From positions 496,001-560,000 of the forward strand of contig NZ_CADIKI010000001.1 of NCBI RefSeq assembly GCF_902859935.1: a stretch of 64,000 bases of DNA, in the 5' to 3' direction. The translations under genes were made by a program, and so were the position numbers. The notes beneath the pieces are model-generated. The model did no database searches. It worked only from the letters and a program-made list of their open reading frames with translations, and was not told where the DNA came from. How positions within the stretch are numbered: position 1 is the stretch's first letter; each line of letters starts with the position of its first letter. Source of the DNA: Paraburkholderia fynbosensis. GTDB lineage: Bacteria > Pseudomonadota > Gammaproteobacteria > Burkholderiales > Burkholderiaceae. Positions 38,711-49,705 of the stretch are shown here, one piece after another.

Positions 38711-39772
38711 CTAGACAAGTTGCGCCAGCGTCTGCTCCGTGGTCTCGACCACGAGCAGACCCGCGCGCAAGCCAGGCTTGACCGTCGCGTTCGGAAACAC
38801 GATGCGCTCTTCGTCGTGGCGCACGGTGTAGCGATAGTCGCCGTCGCGCGCGAGCAAGGTGTCTTTAGCGAACGGCGTGAAATTCGCGACGTCCGCCGCG
38901 AACAGCAACTCGAACGCTTCACTCTGCTTGGTGAGTTGATCGATGACGGTGAATACGCGCGGCAGTGCGGCGCCCGCGTCGGCTGCGCCCTGCGTGCCGG
39001 CCAGCAGATGACGCAACGCGAGATCGGCGCCCGCGAAGCGCGTCAGATCGTTCTCGCCGAACGGGCGCACCTTGCCCAGTTCCAGCGTGCAGGCATGGGC
39101 GCCGCAAGCGTGCGCCGTGAAGTGCGAATACGTCGTGCTCTTGGTCGTGTGCAACAGCACTGCGCTGATGCGCGCCTGCCCGAGCCATTCGAACATCGCG
39201 CGCGAAAACGGCTTGCCGGTATGCGGCAACAGTGCGAATTGCTCGAACGCGGACGCGCGAATCGCCGTGTGCATGTCGATATGCCAACGCGCGCCGGGCG
39301 CATCCGGCGCCGCCGCGAAGAATTGCACCGCCGCCTGCTCCAGCGCCGCAGCGCGCGGCGCTTCGTGGCTCTGCGGCACCTGCAGATGACGCCCGCTGAA
39401 GAGCCGGTTCAGATCGTCGTCGCGATAGCGGAGCGCGTCGCGCATCGCATCGACGTTGCCGAGAATCACCATCAGGCGGCACGTCAGCGCGGCGCTGCCG
39501 CGCGCAATATCGCGCACGAGAAACGCCAGTAATTCGATCGGCGCGGTTTCGTCGCCGTGTACGCCGGCCGACACCAGCACGCTGCGCGCGCCCCGCTGAA
39601 GCGCGGCGGGCTCCAGCACGAGCACGCCGTCGTCGAGCCACGACCAGCGCACGCCGTTTGCGCACACGCCCTGCGTTTCGTTCGCGGCCGGGCGCGTGCC
39701 CGCCAGCGTATAGGCGAGGAAATCGTCGAGCATCAGCGGCACCGGCATTGCGTGCTCAGCGCTGGAAGTCAT
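38711..39772 (-). CDS. astE: Succinylglutamate desuccinylase
   Basis: 353 residues. Zinc ligands lie in [12 protein letters not shown] (H72, E75) and WHIDMHTAI (H164/H168 region), with a catalytic Glu in [10 protein letters not shown]. This is the last step, hydrolysing N-succinylglutamate to succinate and glutamate. The start ATG at 39772 overlaps the astB end by 17 bases; an in-frame ATG at 39748 is possible. The overlap indicates translational coupling. Confidence 0.93.
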   Translation of the reverse strand: MTSSAEHAMPVPLMLDDFLAYTLAGTRPAANETQGVCANGVRWSWLDDGVLVLEPAALQRGARSVLVSAGVHGDETAPIELLAFLVRDIARGSAALTCRLMVILGNVDAMRDALRYRDDDLNRLFSGRHLQVPQSHEAPRAAALEQAAVQFFAAAPDAPGARWHIDMHTAIRASAFEQFALLPHTGKPFSRAMFEWLGQARISAVLLHTTKSTTYSHFTAHACGAHACTLELGKVRPFGENDLTRFAGADLALRHLLAGTQGAADAGAALPRVFTVIDQLTKQSEAFELLFAADVANFTPFAKDTLLARDGDYRYTVRHDEERIVFPNATVKPGLRAGLLVVETTEQTLAQLV

Positions 39773-41096
39773 ACAGCGAACCAAGGCCGAGAATCTGCGT
39801 CAGTTCGTCGAGCGCGGTGCGCGACTCGCGCAGCAATTGCGGATCGCTCAGATCGGCCGGGGCGAGACGGTCGCGATAATGCTGTTCGATCCACGTATCC
39901 AGACGGCCGAACAGCTTGTCGTCGATCCACACGCCCGGCGTGACCGCGGCGCGTTCCGCGTCGTCGAGCACCACACGCAGACGCAGACACGCGGGGCCAC
40001 CGCCGTTCTTCATGCTCTCGCGCAGATCGAACACCAGCACATCGTCGATCGGGCCCGCATGCGAGCCCAGTTCGTCGAGGTAGGCCGCGACCCGCGGATT
40101 TTCGCGGCATTCCTGCGGCACCACCAGCACCTGCTTGCCGTCCGGGCGCGTCAGCAACTGGCTGTTGAACAGATACGACGTGACGGCGTCGGCCACGCTC
40201 ACCTGCGCATCCGGTACTTCGATCACGTCAAAGCCCGCGCTCATCCCCGCGAGTTTGGCGCGCAGCTCGTCGTACACGGCGTTCTGTTCGACGAACGCGA
40301 GTTGATGGCAAAACAGCGTGTTGCGATTGCCGACCGCGATCACGTCGTTGTGGAACACGCCCGCGTCGATCACCTCGGGGTTCTGCTGCGCGAACACCGT
40401 GGCCGTGTCCGCCAGCCCATGACGATGCGCAACCGCGCGGCTCGCCTCGAAAGTCTGACGCGCGGGAAAACGTTTCGGCTCCGGCCCGCGACGATATTCG
40501 CTGCGGCCATACACGAAGAACTCGACGCCGCGCGCCGCATAGTCCGCGCAAAAGCGCGTGTGATTCGCCGCGCCTTCGTCGCCGAGCGCGGGCGTGCCGG
40601 GCAACGCCTCGTGCACCACGAAGCGATCGTTATCCGCGAATATCGCGCTCAACGTGCGGCGCGTCGAGGCATGCTCGATCGCGCGATGCAGCTTGCTGCA
40701 CAGATTGGCCGGCGTGAAATGCACGCGGCCGTCGTGTGTGTCGGCGGACGGGCTCACGGTCGCCGCGTTCGCGGTCCACATCGCCGAGGCCGAACTCGCG
40801 GCAGCGAGCAATTCCGGCGCGTCTTTCGCGACGCGCGCGATCACCGTCGCTTCGTCGCCGGAGAAGCCGAGTTCGCGCAACAGGCGCATCGACGGACGCT
40901 CCTGCGGCGGCAGCACGCCCTGATGAAAACCGAGGTCGGCCAGCTGCTTCATCTTGCGCAGACCCTGGCGCGCGGCCGCCTTCGGATTCGCGATCGACTT
41001 CTCGTTGTTCTGCGATGCGACGTTGCCGAACGAGAGCCCCGCGTAGTTGTGGGTCGGGCCGACCAGGCCGTCGAAATTGGCTTCAGTGGCTTGCAT
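39756..41096 (-). CDS. astB: N-succinylarginine dihydrolase
   Basis: 446 residues opening [20 protein letters not shown], the family signature. E174, H249 and C370 match the catalytic triad of the E. coli enzyme (Glu174, His248, Cys365). It removes two ammonia and CO2 from N-succinylarginine to give N-succinylornithine. It follows astD by 9 bp in the ast operon. Confidence 0.96.
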   Translation of the reverse strand: MQATEANFDGLVGPTHNYAGLSFGNVASQNNEKSIANPKAAARQGLRKMKQLADLGFHQGVLPPQERPSMRLLRELGFSGDEATVIARVAKDAPELLAAASSASAMWTANAATVSPSADTHDGRVHFTPANLCSKLHRAIEHASTRRTLSAIFADNDRFVVHEALPGTPALGDEGAANHTRFCADYAARGVEFFVYGRSEYRRGPEPKRFPARQTFEASRAVAHRHGLADTATVFAQQNPEVIDAGVFHNDVIAVGNRNTLFCHQLAFVEQNAVYDELRAKLAGMSAGFDVIEVPDAQVSVADAVTSYLFNSQLLTRPDGKQVLVVPQECRENPRVAAYLDELGSHAGPIDDVLVFDLRESMKNGGGPACLRLRVVLDDAERAAVTPGVWIDDKLFGRLDTWIEQHYRDRLAPADLSDPQLLRESRTALDELTQILGLGSLYDFQR

Positions 41097-41105
41097 CGTC
41101 GATCC

Positions 41106-42569
41106 TTAGAATTGAAGGCCCGGCGAGACGCTCGCGGGCATTTGCAGTTGCGCGCTTTCGACGGACGCCATCGGGTATGCGCAGTAGTCGGCGGCATAGA
41201 ACGCGCTCGGCCGGTGATTGCCCGAGCGGCCCGGTCCGCCGAACGGCGCGCCCGACGACGCGCCATTGGTCGGCCGGTTCCAGTTGACGATGCCCGCGCG
41301 GATGGTGCGCTGGAAGTGCGTCCACAGCGCTTCGTCGTCGGCGAGGAGGCCCGCGGAGAGGCCGAACTCGGTGTCGTTGGCTTTGTCCAGCGCTTCGTCG
41401 AACCCGCCGTAGCGGATGATCTGCGCGAGCGGGCCGAAGTGCTCCTCGTCGGGCAGATCTTTCACGTTCGTCACATCGAGAATCGCCGGCGTGACGAAGC
41501 CGAGTTGCGGATCGCGCTGCTTCATTTTCAGCAGCGCTTGAGCGCCATCGGCGAGCAATCGTTCTTGCGCCGCCACCAGACGCGACGCGGCGCGCGCAGA
41601 AATCACCGCGCCCATGAACGGCTGCGGATCGGCGTTATATTCGCCGACGCTGATGCGCGAGGTGACATCGACGAGGCGTTCGACGAAGCGCGCACCGAAC
41701 GCGTCGTTCGGCACGAAGATCCGGCGCGCGCACGTGCAGCGCTGCCCCGCCGACAGAAACGCCGATTGAATCGTGTGATGCACGGCGGCGTCGAGATCGG
41801 CCACCGGGCCGATCACGAGCGGATTGTTGCCGCCCATCTCCAGCGCGAGCACGATCTCCGGCCGCCCGCCGAACTGTTTGTGCAGCAATGTTCCGGTGTC
41901 CGAACTACCGGTAAAGAAGAGCCCGTCGATCTGCCGGTGATTCGCGAGCGCAATGCCGGTGTCCTTCTCGCCCTGCACGAGATTCAGCACGCCGGCCGGC
42001 AAGCCCGCATCGCGCCAGGTCTGCACGGTGAGCGCGGCCACGCCTGGCGCGAGTTCGGACGGCTTGAACACGACTGCGTTACCCGCGATCAGCGCCGGCA
42101 CGATATGCCCGTTCGGCAAATGGCCCGGAAAGTTATACGGTCCGAACACGGCCACCACGCCATGCGGGCGATGCCGCAACACTGCCGTGCCGTCGGCCAT
42201 TGCCGAGCGCTTCTCGCCGGTGCGCTCGCTGTACGACTGAATCGAGATCTCGACCTTCGCGGCCATCGACGCGGCTTCGGTGCGCGCTTCCCACAGCGGC
42301 TTGCCGGTTTCGCGGCCGATCGCTTCGGCAAGCGCTTCCTTGCGTTCGGTCACGAGCGCGGCGAAGCGGCGCACCACGCCGCACCGTTCGTCGAGACTCA
42401 ACGCCGACCACGCCGCGAAGCCACGGCGCGCGCTGCGCACGGCCCGATCGACGTCGTCCGCCGATGCGCTGTTGCCTTCCCACACCGTCGCGCCCGTACC
42501 CGGGTTGCGCGACGCGAATGCGGGTCCTGTGCCGGCGGCCCATTCGCCGTCGATGAAAAGCTCGCTCAT
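41106..42569 (-). CDS. astD: Succinylglutamate-semialdehyde dehydrogenase
   Basis: 487 residues from MSELFIDGEW at 42569; the longer open frame is not supported. Aldehyde dehydrogenase motifs are LALEMGGNNP with E244 and SAGQRCTCARR with nucleophile C278. It oxidises N-succinylglutamate semialdehyde with NAD. The ATG lies two bases after the aruG stop. Confidence 0.96.
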   Translation of the reverse strand: MSELFIDGEWAAGTGPAFASRNPGTGATVWEGNSASADDVDRAVRSARRGFAAWSALSLDERCGVVRRFAALVTERKEALAEAIGRETGKPLWEARTEAASMAAKVEISIQSYSERTGEKRSAMADGTAVLRHRPHGVVAVFGPYNFPGHLPNGHIVPALIAGNAVVFKPSELAPGVAALTVQTWRDAGLPAGVLNLVQGEKDTGIALANHRQIDGLFFTGSSDTGTLLHKQFGGRPEIVLALEMGGNNPLVIGPVADLDAAVHHTIQSAFLSAGQRCTCARRIFVPNDAFGARFVERLVDVTSRISVGEYNADPQPFMGAVISARAASRLVAAQERLLADGAQALLKMKQRDPQLGFVTPAILDVTNVKDLPDEEHFGPLAQIIRYGGFDEALDKANDTEFGLSAGLLADDEALWTHFQRTIRAGIVNWNRPTNGASSGAPFGGPGRSGNHRPSAFYAADYCAYPMASVESAQLQMPASVSPGLQF

Positions 42570-42571
42570 GA

Positions 42572-43609
42572 TCATCCTTGTTTGTGTTTCTGCGGCAGCA
42601 CCCGCACCTGGTCGCCGGCCTTGACGTCGAGCGCGGCGGCTTCTGTCGCGCTCAGTCGGAACACACCGTCCTGCGGCACGCCCGCCACCACGCCGACGCG
42701 AAAATCGCCCAGCGAGGTATTCGACACCATCGATTTCGGTCCATCCTGCGGCGCGTGAGCGGGCGCATCGGCGATCTCGACCGGCACCAGCACGCTCTCG
42801 CGCACCGTGCGCAAGTCGGCGATATGGCATTCGAGCACCGGACCCGCGTCGAAGATATCGACGTGATTTTCGTAACGCAGGCCTTCCGCTTCGAGCATGC
42901 GGCGCGCCGGAATCGTGTCGCTATGCGTGAGGCCGACGCATTGCTGCGCTTCCTCCGGCAATAGCTCGACATACACCGGATAGCGCGGCATCAGCTCGGC
43001 GAGAAATGCCTTGCGGCCATGCGAGCTCAGATAATCCGCCGCGTTGAAATCGATCTGATAGAAATGCGAGCCGACCGCGCGCCAGAACGGCGAGGTGCCT
43101 TCCGCGTCGAAGTGGCCGCGCAGTTCCGCGCACAGACGCTGCGGAAAACGCTCGCGAAACTGCGCGAGAAACATGAAGCGCGAGCGCGACAGGAGGCCGC
43201 CTACGCCGCTCGTGCGATAGCGTGGGCTCAGGAACAGCGAACACACTTCGGCATAACCGGTCAGGTCGTGGGAGATGTTCAGCGCGCTCATGCGCGTCCA
43301 GATGCCGAGGTCCTGACTCGCGTGCACCACCGTGCTCACGCGATAGTTGTAGAACGGCTGCTGCAGGCCGACCGCCGTTTCGATGCCGCAGACACCCGCC
43401 ACGTCGCCGGTGTCCGTATCTTCCATCACGAAGAAGTAGCCGGCCTCGTGCGGCTCGGCCTTGTCTTCCATCGTGCGGCGCGCGCGTTCGACACGCGCCG
43501 CCAACGCATCGCGGTCGGGCTTGAAGGTGGTGAGGCCGGGGCCGGTTTCCTGTGCGAGCCGCATCAGCGCGTCCACATCGCCTCGTTGCACAACGCGAAC
43601 GACGATCAT
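42572..43609 (-). CDS. astA: Arginine N-succinyltransferase, beta subunit (AruG)
   Basis: 345 residues with AstA-type motifs (DTGDVAGVCGIETAVGLQQP, SVLVPVEIAD and IFDAGPVLECHIADLRTVRE). With AruF it transfers succinyl from succinyl-CoA to arginine or ornithine, the committed step. Its start overlaps the aruF stop by four bases (ATGA). Confidence 0.94.
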   Translation of the reverse strand: MIVVRVVQRGDVDALMRLAQETGPGLTTFKPDRDALAARVERARRTMEDKAEPHEAGYFFVMEDTDTGDVAGVCGIETAVGLQQPFYNYRVSTVVHASQDLGIWTRMSALNISHDLTGYAEVCSLFLSPRYRTSGVGGLLSRSRFMFLAQFRERFPQRLCAELRGHFDAEGTSPFWRAVGSHFYQIDFNAADYLSSHGRKAFLAELMPRYPVYVELLPEEAQQCVGLTHSDTIPARRMLEAEGLRYENHVDIFDAGPVLECHIADLRTVRESVLVPVEIADAPAHAPQDGPKSMVSNTSLGDFRVGVVAGVPQDGVFRLSATEAAALDVKAGDQVRVLPQKHKQG

Positions 43610-44670
43610 TGCGCCTCTCCCGAATGTTCATCCTGACGCGGCGCATGCAATGGTACGCAACGCACCGTATCGCCCTCCTGCACGCCAAGCGCCGCGCGCG
43701 CCGCGTGCGGCAGCGACGCGCCCGCGTCCTTGCCCGCGGCCAGTTCGCCGAGCACGCAGCGGAATTCGCCGTCGGCGCCGTTATGCGCGATCAAATACGT
43801 CGCGGCGTTCGCCGCGGCGGCAGCCGACTCGTGGACCACCCGCGTTTCATTGCGCGTCACGCAGACGCTGCGATCCACCTGCGCGGTCACGACCGGCCCC
43901 GCGTCGAAAATGTCGATGAAGCGGTCCGTCTCGAAGCCTTCTTCCTGGTGAATCTCATAGGCGAGCAGGGCCTTCGAATCCGGCTCGCCGAGCACGCGCT
44001 GCGCTGCTGCCGGCAGCAGCGGCACATACACGGGATAGGTAGGCATCACTTCGGCGATAAAAGTGCGGCTGCGCCCGCCCGATTCGATTTCGATGTCGGC
44101 GAAATCGCGGCCGAAGAACTTGCGCCCCACCGCTTCCCAGAACGGCGACACGCCGTTCTCGTCGGTGACGCCGAGCAGCAGCGAGAACACCTCGGGCGTA
44201 AAACGCCGGCGATTGGCCGCGATATACATCATCCGCGCGCGCGACATCAGATGCGCGGCGGGCTCGCCGCGCAGCGACGGCTCGATGTAGTAGCCCGCGA
44301 GCCGGCTCTTGCCGGTCAGTTCATGCGACATGGTCAGCGCGTGAATCTTGCGGTTCACGTGCAGTTCGCGCGACGCATGAATCAGCGCGTCGTTGCGAAA
44401 TGCGTAGAACGGGTCCGAATAGCCGGCCGCGGCGACGATGCTCGCGGTGCCCATCAGCTTGCCGCTTTCGCTGTCTTCGAGCACGAACAGATAGAACTCC
44501 TCGCCCGGAAAATCGACATCCGCGCGAAACGAGTCTTCCGACAAGGCGACGCGCGCTTCGAGCGCGCGCCGGTCGTGCGGCAACGAATGCAGCACCGGTT
44601 GCGCGGTGCGCGCCATATGTTCGAGCGCATCGAGATCGGCCAGGTGGCCTGGACGTACGAAAAGCATCAT
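43606..44670 (-). CDS. aruF: Arginine/ornithine N-succinyltransferase, alpha subunit (AruF)
   Basis: 354 residues, homologous to AruG throughout (MMLFVRPGHLADLDALEHMA, GTASIVAAAGYSDPFYAF, IDIFDAGPVVTAQVDR). Two such subunits form the heteromeric enzyme in pseudomonads and Burkholderia, whereas E. coli has a single AstA. It sits between astC and aruG, overlapping aruG by four bases. Confidence 0.94.
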   Translation of the reverse strand: MMLFVRPGHLADLDALEHMARTAQPVLHSLPHDRRALEARVALSEDSFRADVDFPGEEFYLFVLEDSESGKLMGTASIVAAAGYSDPFYAFRNDALIHASRELHVNRKIHALTMSHELTGKSRLAGYYIEPSLRGEPAAHLMSRARMMYIAANRRRFTPEVFSLLLGVTDENGVSPFWEAVGRKFFGRDFADIEIESGGRSRTFIAEVMPTYPVYVPLLPAAAQRVLGEPDSKALLAYEIHQEEGFETDRFIDIFDAGPVVTAQVDRSVCVTRNETRVVHESAAAAANAATYLIAHNGADGEFRCVLGELAAGKDAGASLPHAARAALGVQEGDTVRCVPLHAPRQDEHSGEAQ

Positions 44671-44734
44671 CGATCCTGTTGAATGTGACGCATGGTTCGG
44701 TGCTGGAGCCGGATCATGAGCGCGCTGGCGTGAA

Positions 44735-45970
44735 TCAACGCGCCGCCGCTTGCGCGTTCGCGCCGACGATTTCTCCGAAGGCCTTCGTGAGGCGTTCGAA
44801 GCCTTCGTTCATGTCTTCGAGCGGCATGATCAGCGACGGCACGAAACGCAGCACGTCCGGGCCCGCCATCAGCATGATCACGCCGTGCTGGCCCGCCGCG
44901 GTAACGAAGTCTTTCGCGCGGCCCTTGAACGCGTCGCTCAGTTCCGCGCCGATCAGCAGGCCCTTGCCGCGCACTTGCGTGAAGAGGCCGAAGCGCTCGT
45001 GCATTTTCGCGAGGTGGTCCTTCAGCGCTTCGCCGCGTGCACGCACGCCTTCGAGCAGCTTCGGATCGCTGACAAGCTCGACCACTTTCTCCGCGATCGC
45101 CGAGCCGAGCGGATTGCCGCCATAGGTCGTGCCGTGCACGCCGACCTTGAAATACGCGGCCAGTTCGGCGGTGGTCAGCATCGCGCCGATCGGGAAACCG
45201 TTGCCGAGCGCCTTCGCCGTGGTCAGGATGTCTGGCGTGACGCCGGTGTCCTGATACGCGTAGAAGTAGCCGCTGCGGCCCACGCCCGTTTGCACCTCGT
45301 CGAAAATCAGCAGCGCGCCGTGCTGATCGCAGGCTTCGCGCAGCGCCTTCAGGAAGGCCGGATCGGCGGGAATCACGCCGCCCTCGCCCTGGATCGGCTC
45401 GACGATCACCGCGCAGGTCTGCGCGCCGATCGCTTTCTTCGCCGCTTCGATGTCGTTGTATGGCAAGTGGGTGATGCCGGCTGGCACCGGGCCGAAGCCT
45501 TCCGAGTACTTGGGCTGCCCGCCCACGCTCACCGTGAAGAACGTGCGGCCATGAAACGACTGCGTGAATGAGATGATTTCTGCCTTCTTTGGGCCATGAC
45601 GGTCGAACGCGACGCGCCGCGCGAGCTTCAACGCCGCCTCGTTCGCTTCCGCGCCCGAGTTGGCGAAGAACGCGCGGTCCGCGAAGGTCAGGTCTTCGAG
45701 ACGTTTGGCCAGACGCAGCACCGGCTCGTTGGTATAGCCATTGCCGATGTGCCACAGCTTGCCGCCCTGCTCGTGCAATACCTTGAGCAACTCCGGATGC
45801 GCATGACCGAGCGCGGTGACGGCGATCCCGCCGGCGAAGTCGATATAGTCGCGGCCTTGCGTATCCCAAACGCGTGAGCCGAGACCACGATCCGGTACGA
45901 AGGCGGCGGGCGAAAACACCGGCACCATGACTTCGTCGAAGGTCTTGCGTGTCACTGTCAAGTCGTTCAT
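44735..45970 (-). CDS. astC: Succinylornithine/acetylornithine aminotransferase
   Basis: 411 residues. The PLP-binding Lys is K253 in TTAKALGNG, with D224 ([12 protein letters not shown]) as the pyridine-N partner and [15 protein letters not shown] binding the cofactor phosphate. It converts succinylornithine to succinylglutamate semialdehyde. The ATG at 45970 follows CGAGGATTGCC. First gene of the ast operon, 97 bp after argR. Confidence 0.95.
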   Translation of the reverse strand: MNDLTVTRKTFDEVMVPVFSPAAFVPDRGLGSRVWDTQGRDYIDFAGGIAVTALGHAHPELLKVLHEQGGKLWHIGNGYTNEPVLRLAKRLEDLTFADRAFFANSGAEANEAALKLARRVAFDRHGPKKAEIISFTQSFHGRTFFTVSVGGQPKYSEGFGPVPAGITHLPYNDIEAAKKAIGAQTCAVIVEPIQGEGGVIPADPAFLKALREACDQHGALLIFDEVQTGVGRSGYFYAYQDTGVTPDILTTAKALGNGFPIGAMLTTAELAAYFKVGVHGTTYGGNPLGSAIAEKVVELVSDPKLLEGVRARGEALKDHLAKMHERFGLFTQVRGKGLLIGAELSDAFKGRAKDFVTAAGQHGVIMLMAGPDVLRFVPSLIMPLEDMNEGFERLTKAFGEIVGANAQAAAR

Positions 45971-46067
45971 GGCAATCCTCGTTACAGGTGAGAGGTAATA
46001 CAGGTAGTGTAGGAAACCGCACGCGATACGTCTTGCGCATACGCGACGCTTTCTATGAGGTTCCGCT

Positions 46068-47117
46068 TCAATCCGCCAGATCCGGCCGCTCGATCAGCGC
46101 GGCCGGGCGCGGTTCGCTGGCCGCGGCGCCACTCGCGCCGGTCTGCCTGTCGATCCAGTTGCGACGATCCTCTCGCGGTGTGACACCGAAGCGTTCGCGA
46201 TAGGCATTGGAAAAATGCGCCGCCGACGCAAACCCGCACGCGAGGCTGATCTGCACCACCGACTTGCTGGTGCGCTGCAATTGCGTGCGCGCTTTGGACA
46301 GGCGCAGCCCCAAGTAGTATTTGGACGGCATCGAGCCGAGATACTGGCGAAACAGCCGCTCCAGCTGCCGCCGCGAGACGCCCACGAGAGCGGCGATTTC
46401 ATCGGTGGTGAGCGGGTCTTCGATATTCGCTTCCATCAGCAGCAGCGCATCGTTCAGACGTGGATGACGCTCACCCGGCGCGGTCACGAACGGAATGCGC
46501 TGACGCTCTTCGCCCGCGCGCAACACGCCCACGCCGAGCGCGTCGGCGATCCGGTCGGCGAGTTCGGGGCCGTGCTCGCGGCCGATCATCGCCAGCATGA
46601 AATCGACGCTCGCCTGACCGCCCGCGCAGGTGGCGCGATCGCGGTCGATTTCGAAGATCTGCTGCGTGACGATCGAGCGTTCGAACTGCTCGGAGAACTG
46701 CTGATAGGTTTCCCAGTTCACGCTCACGCGATAGCCGGACAACTGCCCGGCCATCGCGAGCCACCACACGCCGTGGTGAATGCCGGTGACGAGCGGCGTG
46801 CGCTGGCCGACGCGCGAGAGGCTCGCGAGAAAGAGCCGATAGTCGGCGAATTGCTGAAACCGTTCGCTGACGATGATCAGCCAGTCGCACGCGATCGCGT
46901 CGCCGAACGCGGCGTCGGCCGGCCATTGCGCGCCGCCCGCGAGCGGCACCGCGCGGCCGTCCCACGAACACACCTGCACGCGGTACAGCGCGCGGCCGTC
47001 GATTTCGTTGGCAAGATTGAGCGCGTCGACAATCGGCCCGACACCCGACATCGACACGGGCGGCAAAGCGACGATCGCGACCTGGGTGGTGCGAGCCGGG
47101 CTGGACGGTCGAGGCAT
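46068..47117 (-). CDS. argR: AraC-family arginine regulator (ArgR of the pseudomonad type)
   Basis: 349 residues. An N-terminal GATase-1/DJ-1-like domain (about 10-190) is followed by a C-terminal AraC HTH pair (about 220-325) containing [20 protein letters not shown] and [20 protein letters not shown]. The Pseudomonas ArgR of this architecture activates arginine catabolism and transport. It lies directly between the hisP/M/Q transporter genes and astC on the same strand, as expected for control of both units. Confidence 0.9.
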   Translation of the reverse strand: MPRPSSPARTTQVAIVALPPVSMSGVGPIVDALNLANEIDGRALYRVQVCSWDGRAVPLAGGAQWPADAAFGDAIACDWLIIVSERFQQFADYRLFLASLSRVGQRTPLVTGIHHGVWWLAMAGQLSGYRVSVNWETYQQFSEQFERSIVTQQIFEIDRDRATCAGGQASVDFMLAMIGREHGPELADRIADALGVGVLRAGEERQRIPFVTAPGERHPRLNDALLLMEANIEDPLTTDEIAALVGVSRRQLERLFRQYLGSMPSKYYLGLRLSKARTQLQRTSKSVVQISLACGFASAAHFSNAYRERFGVTPREDRRNWIDRQTGASGAAASEPRPAALIERPDLAD

Positions 47118-47151
47118 CGCTAATCAGTAAAACGCGAGCGCGGGCCGCGCG

Positions 47152-47943
47152 TTATTTCAGGCTGCCGGACAGGAACTGCTTGAGCCGTTCGCTGCGGGGC
47201 GCGGTGAGCACCTCGGCGGGCAGGCCCTCTTCTTCGGTGCGGCCCTGGTGCAGGAACATCACGTGATTCGACACGTTGCGCGCGAAACCCATCTCATGCG
47301 TGACGACGATCATCGTGCGGCCTTCTTCGGCGAGCTTCTGCATGACTTTCAGCACTTCGCCGACCAGTTCGGGGTCGAGCGCGGAGGTGGGCTCGTCGAA
47401 CAGCATCACGTCGGGGTTCATCGCCAGCGCGCGCGCAATCGCCACGCGCTGCTGCTGGCCGCCCGACAGATGCGACGGATACTGTTTTTCCAGACGCGGC
47501 GCGAGACCCACTTTCTCGAGATATTCGCGCGCGCGCTCTTCCGCTTCGCGACGCGACATGCCGAGCACGTGAATCGGCGCTTCGACGATGTTCTCGATCA
47601 CGTTCATGTGCGCCCACAGGTTGAAGTGCTGGAACACCATTGCGAGCTTCGTGCGGATGCGTTGCAGCTGCTTGTGATCGGCGACTTCGAGATTGCCGGC
47701 TCGGTCGGTCCTGGTCTTGACCGCTTCGCCGTCGACGACGATCTGCCCTGCATTCGGCCGCTCGAGAAAATTGATGCAACGCAAAAAGGTGCTCTTGCCC
47801 GACCCGCTCGCGCCGATGATGCTGATCACGTCGCCCTTGTTCGCGTTCAGCGACACGCCCTTGAGCACTTCGTTATCGCCGTAGCGCTTGTGGATGTCCT
47901 GTACGGCGAGCTTGCAAGCTTCGGTCTGAGTGGTGTGGAGCAA
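47152..47943 (-). CDS. hisP: Polar amino acid ABC transporter ATPase (HisP/AotP-type)
   Basis: 263 residues. Walker [10 protein letters not shown] (44-52), signature LSGGQQQR (159-166) and Walker [13 protein letters not shown] (179-190) are intact. The start is the TTG at 47943: GGGAGAG lies just upstream at correct spacing and no early in-frame ATG exists. It energises the HisM/HisQ permease for arginine/ornithine-type uptake. Confidence 0.93.
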   Translation of the reverse strand: MLHTTQTEACKLAVQDIHKRYGDNEVLKGVSLNANKGDVISIIGASGSGKSTFLRCINFLERPNAGQIVVDGEAVKTRTDRAGNLEVADHKQLQRIRTKLAMVFQHFNLWAHMNVIENIVEAPIHVLGMSRREAEERAREYLEKVGLAPRLEKQYPSHLSGGQQQRVAIARALAMNPDVMLFDEPTSALDPELVGEVLKVMQKLAEEGRTMIVVTHEMGFARNVSNHVMFLHQGRTEEEGLPAEVLTAPRSERLKQFLSGSLK

Positions 47944-48015
47944 GATGCTCTCCCTGTGAAAATACGGATCGATCTGTGACGGTGACGATGCCCCGCCGGT
48001 GCCAACAGCGCGCGC

Positions 48016-48729
48016 TCAGTGCGTGCGCACCGCCAGGTAAGCCAGCCAGTGACGCTCGGCGCGGCGAAACAGCGCCACCAGCGCGAACGACACGATCAGA
48101 TACAGCAGCGCCGCGAGGCCGAATGCGTTGAACGACTGGTACGTGGCCGAGTTCGCATCGCGCGCCACCTTCAGGATGTCCGGCACGGTGGCCGTGAACG
48201 CGACCGTCGTGGCGTGCAGCATCAGGATCACTTCGTTACTGTACAACGGCAGCGCCCGGCGCAGCGCGGACGGTATCACAATGCGCCGGTACATCGTGAA
48301 CCAGCTCATGCCGTACGCGCGAGCCGCCTCCACTTCGCCGTGCGAGGTCGAACGGATCGCGCCAGCGAAAATCTCCGTGGTGTACGCGCAGGTGTTCAAC
48401 GCGAACGCGAGAATCGCGCAGTGAAAACCACTGCGGAAGAACGCGTCCAGCAAGCTGTGCGAGCGCACGAACGCGAGGCTGTAGATGCCGGTGTAGATCA
48501 GCAGCAGTTGCACATAGAGCGGCGTGCCGCGAAACACGTAGGTGTAGATGCGCACCGGCGTCGACAGCCAGCGCTTTTTCGACACGCGCGCGACCGCGAG
48601 CGGAATCGACACGACGAAGCCGATGCCGATCGACGCCGCCAGCAGCCACAGCGTGACCGCGAGACCCGAGATGCGCTGGCCGTCCCAGAACAGGAACGCG
48701 CGCCAGAATTGATTGATGATGTCGATCAT
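48016..48729 (-). CDS. hisM: Polar amino acid ABC permease (HisM-type)
   Basis: 237 residues with about five membrane spans. The EAA loop HGEVEAARAYGMSWFTMYRR contacts the ATPase. It follows hisQ by five bases and precedes hisP by 72 bp. Together they form an arginine/ornithine/lysine importer. Confidence 0.92.
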   Translation of the reverse strand: MIDIINQFWRAFLFWDGQRISGLAVTLWLLAASIGIGFVVSIPLAVARVSKKRWLSTPVRIYTYVFRGTPLYVQLLLIYTGIYSLAFVRSHSLLDAFFRSGFHCAILAFALNTCAYTTEIFAGAIRSTSHGEVEAARAYGMSWFTMYRRIVIPSALRRALPLYSNEVILMLHATTVAFTATVPDILKVARDANSATYQSFNAFGLAALLYLIVSFALVALFRRAERHWLAYLAVRTH

Positions 48730-48734
48730 GTCGC

Positions 48735-49436
48735 TCAGAGCTCCGCGTGGCGCACGCCGATCGAATAGCGCCGGCCGAGCCAGATCAGCACGAGATTCGA
48801 TACCGTGGTGATCGCCAGATAGATGAGCGCGGCGACCAGGATGAAGAAGAACATGTTGAAGGTGCTTTTGCCCGCGTCCTGCGCGGCCTTGACCACGTCG
48901 GCGAGACCGATGATCGACACCAGCGCGGTCGCCTTGACCAGCACCTGCCAGTTGTTGCCGATGCCGGGCAGCGCGAAGCGCATCATCTGCGGGAACAGGA
49001 TGCGTGTGAACACGCGTACGCCGCTCATGCCGTACGCGCTGCCCGCTTCGAGCTGGCCGCGCGGCACCGCGAGGAACGCGCCGCGAAAGGTCTCGGTGAA
49101 GTACGCGCCGTAGATGAAGCCGAGCGTCAGTACGCCGGCGACGAACGGATCGATGTCGAACTGCGGCAGACTCAGCGCATCGGTGAGATCGTTGACCGCG
49201 ATCTGGATGCTGTAGAACAGCAGCAGCATCAGCACGAGATCGGGCACCGAGCGGATCAGCGTCGTATAGCCGGTCGCCAGCGCGCGCAGCGGGCGGTTGA
49301 ACGAGAGTTTCGCCGCCGCACCCGCGAGGCCGAGCAGCACGGCAGCCGCCAGCGACAGGACGGACAGCTCGATCGTCTGGATCGTGCCGGCCAGCAACAC
49401 CGGACCAAAGCCGTATAGGAACACGCGTGTCTCCAT
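48735..49436 (-). CDS. hisQ: Polar amino acid ABC permease (HisQ-type)
   Basis: 233 residues with about five membrane spans and the EAA loop RGQLEAGSAYGMSGVRVFTR. First gene of the transporter unit. A 17-bp palindrome lies about 116 bp upstream at 49552-49568. Its solute-binding partner is probably the protein at 37755-38549. Confidence 0.92.
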   Translation of the reverse strand: METRVFLYGFGPVLLAGTIQTIELSVLSLAAAVLLGLAGAAAKLSFNRPLRALATGYTTLIRSVPDLVLMLLLFYSIQIAVNDLTDALSLPQFDIDPFVAGVLTLGFIYGAYFTETFRGAFLAVPRGQLEAGSAYGMSGVRVFTRILFPQMMRFALPGIGNNWQVLVKATALVSIIGLADVVKAAQDAGKSTFNMFFFILVAALIYLAITTVSNLVLIWLGRRYSIGVRHAEL

Positions 49437-49551
49437 CCAGGTTTATTGAGAATGTCGCGGACGGCGTCGGCCTCGCGGCCTGCCCGTCTCATCCGGCATG
49501 GCGCGGAGTCTCGCAAGCGAAAATCATTTTCTCAAATGGAGGGCATGGGTC

Positions 49552-49568
49552 TTGTTGCGTCGCAACAA
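49552..49568. promoter_or_regulatory. 17-bp palindrome TTGTTGCG-T-CGCAACAA in the hisQ upstream region
   Basis: Perfect 8-bp arms around one central base, lying between hisQ and the patatin gene. It is AT/GC-balanced with no T-tract, so an operator is likelier than a terminator. ArgR is a candidate ligand by position, but the sequence does not match the Pseudomonas ArgR consensus that I know. Confidence 0.4.
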
Positions 49569-49705
49569 ACCGCGCCTGGGCGCCACGCAATGCCGGTAGC
49601 GCTTGGTTTTTGCAGGAGATATGCGTTTGTAATGTCCGGCGCGGGCGGCGGGCGCCGCCGCGATTTAGCAAGTTTCCGGTCGCTTTTTCGATAGACCGCG
49701 CCGCC

